From: Numida meleagris | Taxonomy: Eukaryota; Chordata; Aves; Galliformes; Numididae | NCBI RefSeq assembly: GCF_002078875.1 | Contig: NC_034412.1 | Coordinates: 30,105,333 to 30,169,332, forward strand | Direction of reading: 5' to 3' | DNA length: 64,000 bases | Part shown: one piece after another, positions 60,601 through 64,000 of the stretch | Layout of the letters: every line of letters starts with the position of its first letter | Position numbering within the stretch: position 1 is the first letter of the stretch | Position numbers and translations under genes: made by a program | The notes under the pieces: generated by a model | Databases searched by the model: none | The model's input: the letters and a program-made list of their open reading frames with translations, nothing else | What the model was told of the DNA's origin: nothing

Positions 60601-63600
60601 GAGCAGACTGACTCTCAACAGCATTTAATGCTGCCAGACCTGACAAAACTTGCTGCCCTCTACAGCCACCAGCCTTCTCACTGGAAGCAGTTACTATATG
60701 GGTCATTTTGTGGTGGGTAAAATGACTTGGGGCCAATTTAATCGCAGAACAAAGTTACTGCAGTCCTTCACTATATCTGGATGAAGGACTTGTATTACAG
60801 TTCAGGATATGCAGTGATGTGCCTCTACATTCAATTTCAGGTCTTTAACACCCATGAGGAGTGCTGTAAAATTTATTATCACAGCGCTGTAAACTTACTG
60901 TAAAACCTAAGACTACTTAATCAATGTCTCCCTCTAAAAGAGAAAACTCTTGAAAAAAAAAGGTTCAATTTTAAGATAACTTGCATCTTAGCTGGAGAAT
61001 CAACAGAAATAACTGAACACCATTGCAAAGTCTCAGGTAATCTAATACACGCTCTGAGGAGAGAGGATTCTCCAAACGGCTCCAAACTGGAAACAAGGCT
61101 TGGCTGAAATTTCTATGTAACTTCCTTGTATCTCCTACACAATGAAGATATGAAGGAGAGTGGATGCCAACAGGCAGTCAACTTAGCTCACGGGAGAAGA
61201 GTATGTATAGTAATGGGAAGCAAACTGCTGGTTTGCTACAAAGACTACCTGCAGCAGTTAGATGGTAGGGAATGCCACCATCTTCACTTCCTTTGGAAAA
61301 ATGGCTACAGGTATCAAAGTATTTATCTGCAGATCCATGCCACAAAGAGTTTGTGTACTCTCAAATCTGTTAATACATTTATTCCGTATGAATGTAAACA
61401 AGCTCTTTAATGGTTTGAGTTTTACTTCCAATTTTCTACAGAACATACATTAAATATACTATAAGAGAACTTGGCAATTCTACTGAATGGAAAAACAGTG
61501 GGATTACAATGAAGAATGTGTTCCTGTGTCTTAAATGAAGGCAAGACTCCGGGGAAAACTCAGTATCAAACAAATGTTTTCAAGTGCTTTTCAGAGTTGA
61601 TTCAGGCACTTTTGCTCCTTATTCATGCAGAATACATCAGCAGAATATAAATCCTAAATCCTCTAGTCAACTTTGAAAATAGAACTTGAAGACTAATAAT
61701 TATTCTCCAAAGTCAGAATAGAGTACTGGCTTTTTTTCCAGACTGACTGTAGCTTGTGATTGGAACTGTGATATGTAAGAGCAGAACAATCTTAGCAGGG
61801 GATTTCTCTGTTCTTTAGCTCTTTGCTGAGGTTTCTTTCATTAGTATTTTCCTCCCTTCCCCCAAAATTTTAACTGAAGATACAGTGCATTTACTCTACA
61901 CATCCCTCCCTAGAACTAATAAGACCGATTCATGTTCACAAGTTACTCTGAAGACAGCGTACAGGGTAAGTCATAAGTACACAGTCCTATTAAGCAACAC
62001 AAGTGATTTGGCCTAAGGAAACAGAAACGTGACAAAAGCACGACAGCAAGAAGAGTATTAAGCCTGCCCTGAAAAGCACAAAGAGAATCTAGGTGAAATT
62101 CTGTTTGAATACACTGACATAAAATATAATAACTCTGCAGAAGTAGCAGAGAGAATGAATTTGTGGTAGCACCTCCCTGGTGGTGATTATCACTTCCCTA
62201 AATATTAAGAATACAGTTATATTAAAAGGATTTTTTTCATATATGTTATTATTAGATCTATAGAAGTATACAGCATCATTTTTAACAAGTAGTTCCACGA
62301 AATGAGTCTCCATCATGGAAGTACAAAATCAATTTTTTGTGACGATGCACATAGCTTTATACAAATATTCACTGGTCATACCAGAATTAATTTGATATTA
62401 CTGTCACATGCAACGCATAAAAATATACTACTATGCCAAAGTGACTCACAATTTTGTGAAAAGAAATTATTTTTAAATAAAAATATTGTTTTTTATCTTC
62501 CATCTACAAGTGTAAATCTACTTCAGAAATTCAATATGAAATAGAAATTTCCACAAAGAAAAAAGCATAAAAACAGTAATAAACTTTTAAATAAAGTTAA
62601 AGGTATGACAGAAGTCAAATAAAAGACAAAGTAAAAACCTGTATACTGTCTGGCTCTTAATACATGGATGTAGCTTAAGATCAATGAGACTCAAAGTACA
62701 ATGGTATGCCCATGTATCATGAATTAATAGCATGAGAACAAACTCTACACTAGTCAGCAGGATTCAGTTTAGAACCATTACACTGCAACCCTGCTGGTTT
62801 TTTCTGCATGTCTCACAGCCCTGTAGCTACCATGAAAAAAAAAATCCTACAGTAGTCTTCATATTGCTTGTCTGCTTCCAAGGGTAATAAAAAGAGACTG
62901 CAGTTAGAAACCTGCCTCTTCCTTCCCAGTCCCTGCAACCTACCAAGGACCCTGAAATCTGAAAATATTGAGTGGACACAAAAGGAAAGGGATTGAACTT
63001 TAAAGTAACTGCCTGGCAGCTTCAGAGACCAGACATGTGCACATTTTAGTCTTACTTGTCAAGATGCAGAGGTTGTCCTAACAATTCCTATCCGGAGTGC
63101 ATAGTAACAAGGAACTATTGTAGAAAAAACATCTCTGCAACAGTTTAAGAAATCACGTATTAATCTGACACACAGATAAATTACTTATTCAATATAGATT
63201 TGGGTTGGTAGTTATGTACTGCTAATAATTGTAAAGGTCTAACCTGATAATCCTATATGCAAAACTGTAATGTTCACGTTTTACAAAAGAGACCTATTCT
63301 CTCTACCTCAGTTGTCATACCAGGGTTAGATCACTGTGTTTTACAACCTATTTATGCCAAAACTTTAAAGTAACAGAAAGCAAACGAACACAAATATTAG
63401 AGTTGGTTGGTAAGTATATAAAGCATTGTTAGAAGAGCAAACTTAGTCTTCTGCAAGATCTCAGCATTATGAAGAACTGCTAGCAGTTCTAATATACAGA
63501 GAACATCACAGAGTGCGATTTTTATTGGTTTGCCTAAGTTTTGTGGCTGAGGATAACTTACCTTTCACAGACAAGAGGCCGGGACTCGTTCAAGACTGGA

Positions 63601-63896
63601 CCCAGGGATGAGCAAGGCAGCCGAGGTGGGGGTGCTATCGGAATAGCAGAATCCATGGAACTCGTTTTCCGCTGCAACATCTCTTGTGCTGGCCCAGAGA
63701 CCTCGCAGTCAGTGGGACAAGTTCCAGCTCTGCTGTGACCACCTGCTGATGGAAGCTCTGGCCCAACTGCGCCTTGCAGGGCTAACTCTGTGGCTGCTTG
63801 TTCGACCTCCAGAGTTGGAGAAGCTGGAGGTGACAACCGTGGCTTGCGTTTAGTGGATGCTCCAGAAAGCAGTTTCAGCAAACCCTTTTTTTCCTT
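57618..63896 (-). CDS. SH3RF1: SH3RF1 (POSH) last two coding exons, with fourth SH3 domain
   Basis: SH3RF1 is a RING E3 ubiquitin ligase and JNK-pathway scaffold with four SH3 domains. Two exons are present: 63896-63562 (335 bp, acceptor TTTGCTTACAG, donor AG|GTAAGT) and 57786-57618 (169 bp, stop TGA at 57618-57620). The first reads [20 protein letters not shown], a Ser/Pro-rich linker with [12 protein letters not shown] and [12 protein letters not shown] IPIAPPPR, and ends [14 protein letters not shown]. The second is the fourth SH3 domain: [19 protein letters not shown], the DGWFKG core and [11 protein letters not shown] at the C terminus. Phases join exactly and the match to vertebrate SH3RF1 is close. 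The 5' part of the gene lies beyond the window end. Confidence 0.97.
57787..63561 (-). other. SH3RF1: SH3RF1 last intron
   Basis: A 5.8 kb AT-rich intron between the two SH3RF1 exons. No nested gene, CR1 or RNA gene was recognised. Plus-strand open stretches such as 59721-60002 and 60094-60601 lack support. Confidence 0.85.
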
Positions 63897-64000
63897 CTGT
63901 AAGCAAATGGCAGTGCCTCATTTTAGAACAAAGGTATTGTACAAAGAGTTGAATACTTCCTTCTTAGAGATGCCACCTTGTCCGGAGGAGACTTAGTAAT
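63897..64000 (-). other. SH3RF1: SH3RF1 upstream intron (partial)
   Basis: The sequence before the acceptor at 63897-63898 is intronic on the minus strand and runs off the window end. Confidence 0.8.

Noticed and set aside
1..64000. CRISPR arrays, bacterial operons, tRNA or rRNA genes
   Set aside because: I found no spaced direct-repeat array, cloverleaf or rRNA-like block. The DNA is vertebrate with spliced genes.

Overview
This is a window of vertebrate nuclear DNA, almost certainly from a bird. The evidence is several CR1 LINE fragments with the avian-style 3' end (short ATTCTATGATTCT-type repeats) and pieces of CR1 reverse transcriptase, spliced genes with GT-AG introns, low overall GC with one sharp CpG island, and the gene order PALLD - CBR4 - SH3RF1 (4q32.3-q33 in human). 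I cannot name the species.

Layout. (1) 1-8.3 kb, plus strand: the last five coding exons of palladin (PALLD), encoding its last two Ig domains and C-terminal tail, then a 2 kb 3' UTR ending at paired AATAAA signals. (2) 8.3-34 kb: a stretch between PALLD and CBR4 where I would expect no gene. It holds CR1 fragments, two related LTR-like repeats, a (GT)n tract, an AT palindrome cluster and a CpG-rich block with no known feature. It also holds, on the minus strand, a series of exon-like segments with good splice sites and protein-like translations. At least two of these need a frameshift to stay open, so they look like a decaying multi-exon gene that I cannot identify. Among them, 26.6-27.7 kb, lies a second relic that I recognise as similar to the UPF0462 (C4orf33) family, with an in-frame stop and a 2-nt deletion. 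(3) 34.5-38.1 kb, minus strand: the complete five-exon coding region of carbonyl reductase 4 (CBR4, 237 aa). Its likely promoter is a CpG island at 40.45-41.18 kb, joined by a probable noncoding first exon. A 78-nt hairpin lies in this inferred 5' intron. (4) 41.2-55 kb: intergenic, no exon seen. (5) 55.1-64 kb, minus strand: the 3' UTR and the last two coding exons of SH3RF1 (POSH), with the fourth SH3 domain.

The three intact genes do not form a functional unit: PALLD is an actin-scaffold protein, CBR4 a mitochondrial SDR reductase, SH3RF1 a RING/SH3 ubiquitin ligase scaffold. The points worth following are the degraded minus-strand exons between PALLD and CBR4, the UPF0462-like relic, the hairpin, and the CpG-rich repeat block. 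All family assignments were made from memory of protein sequences without a database search.
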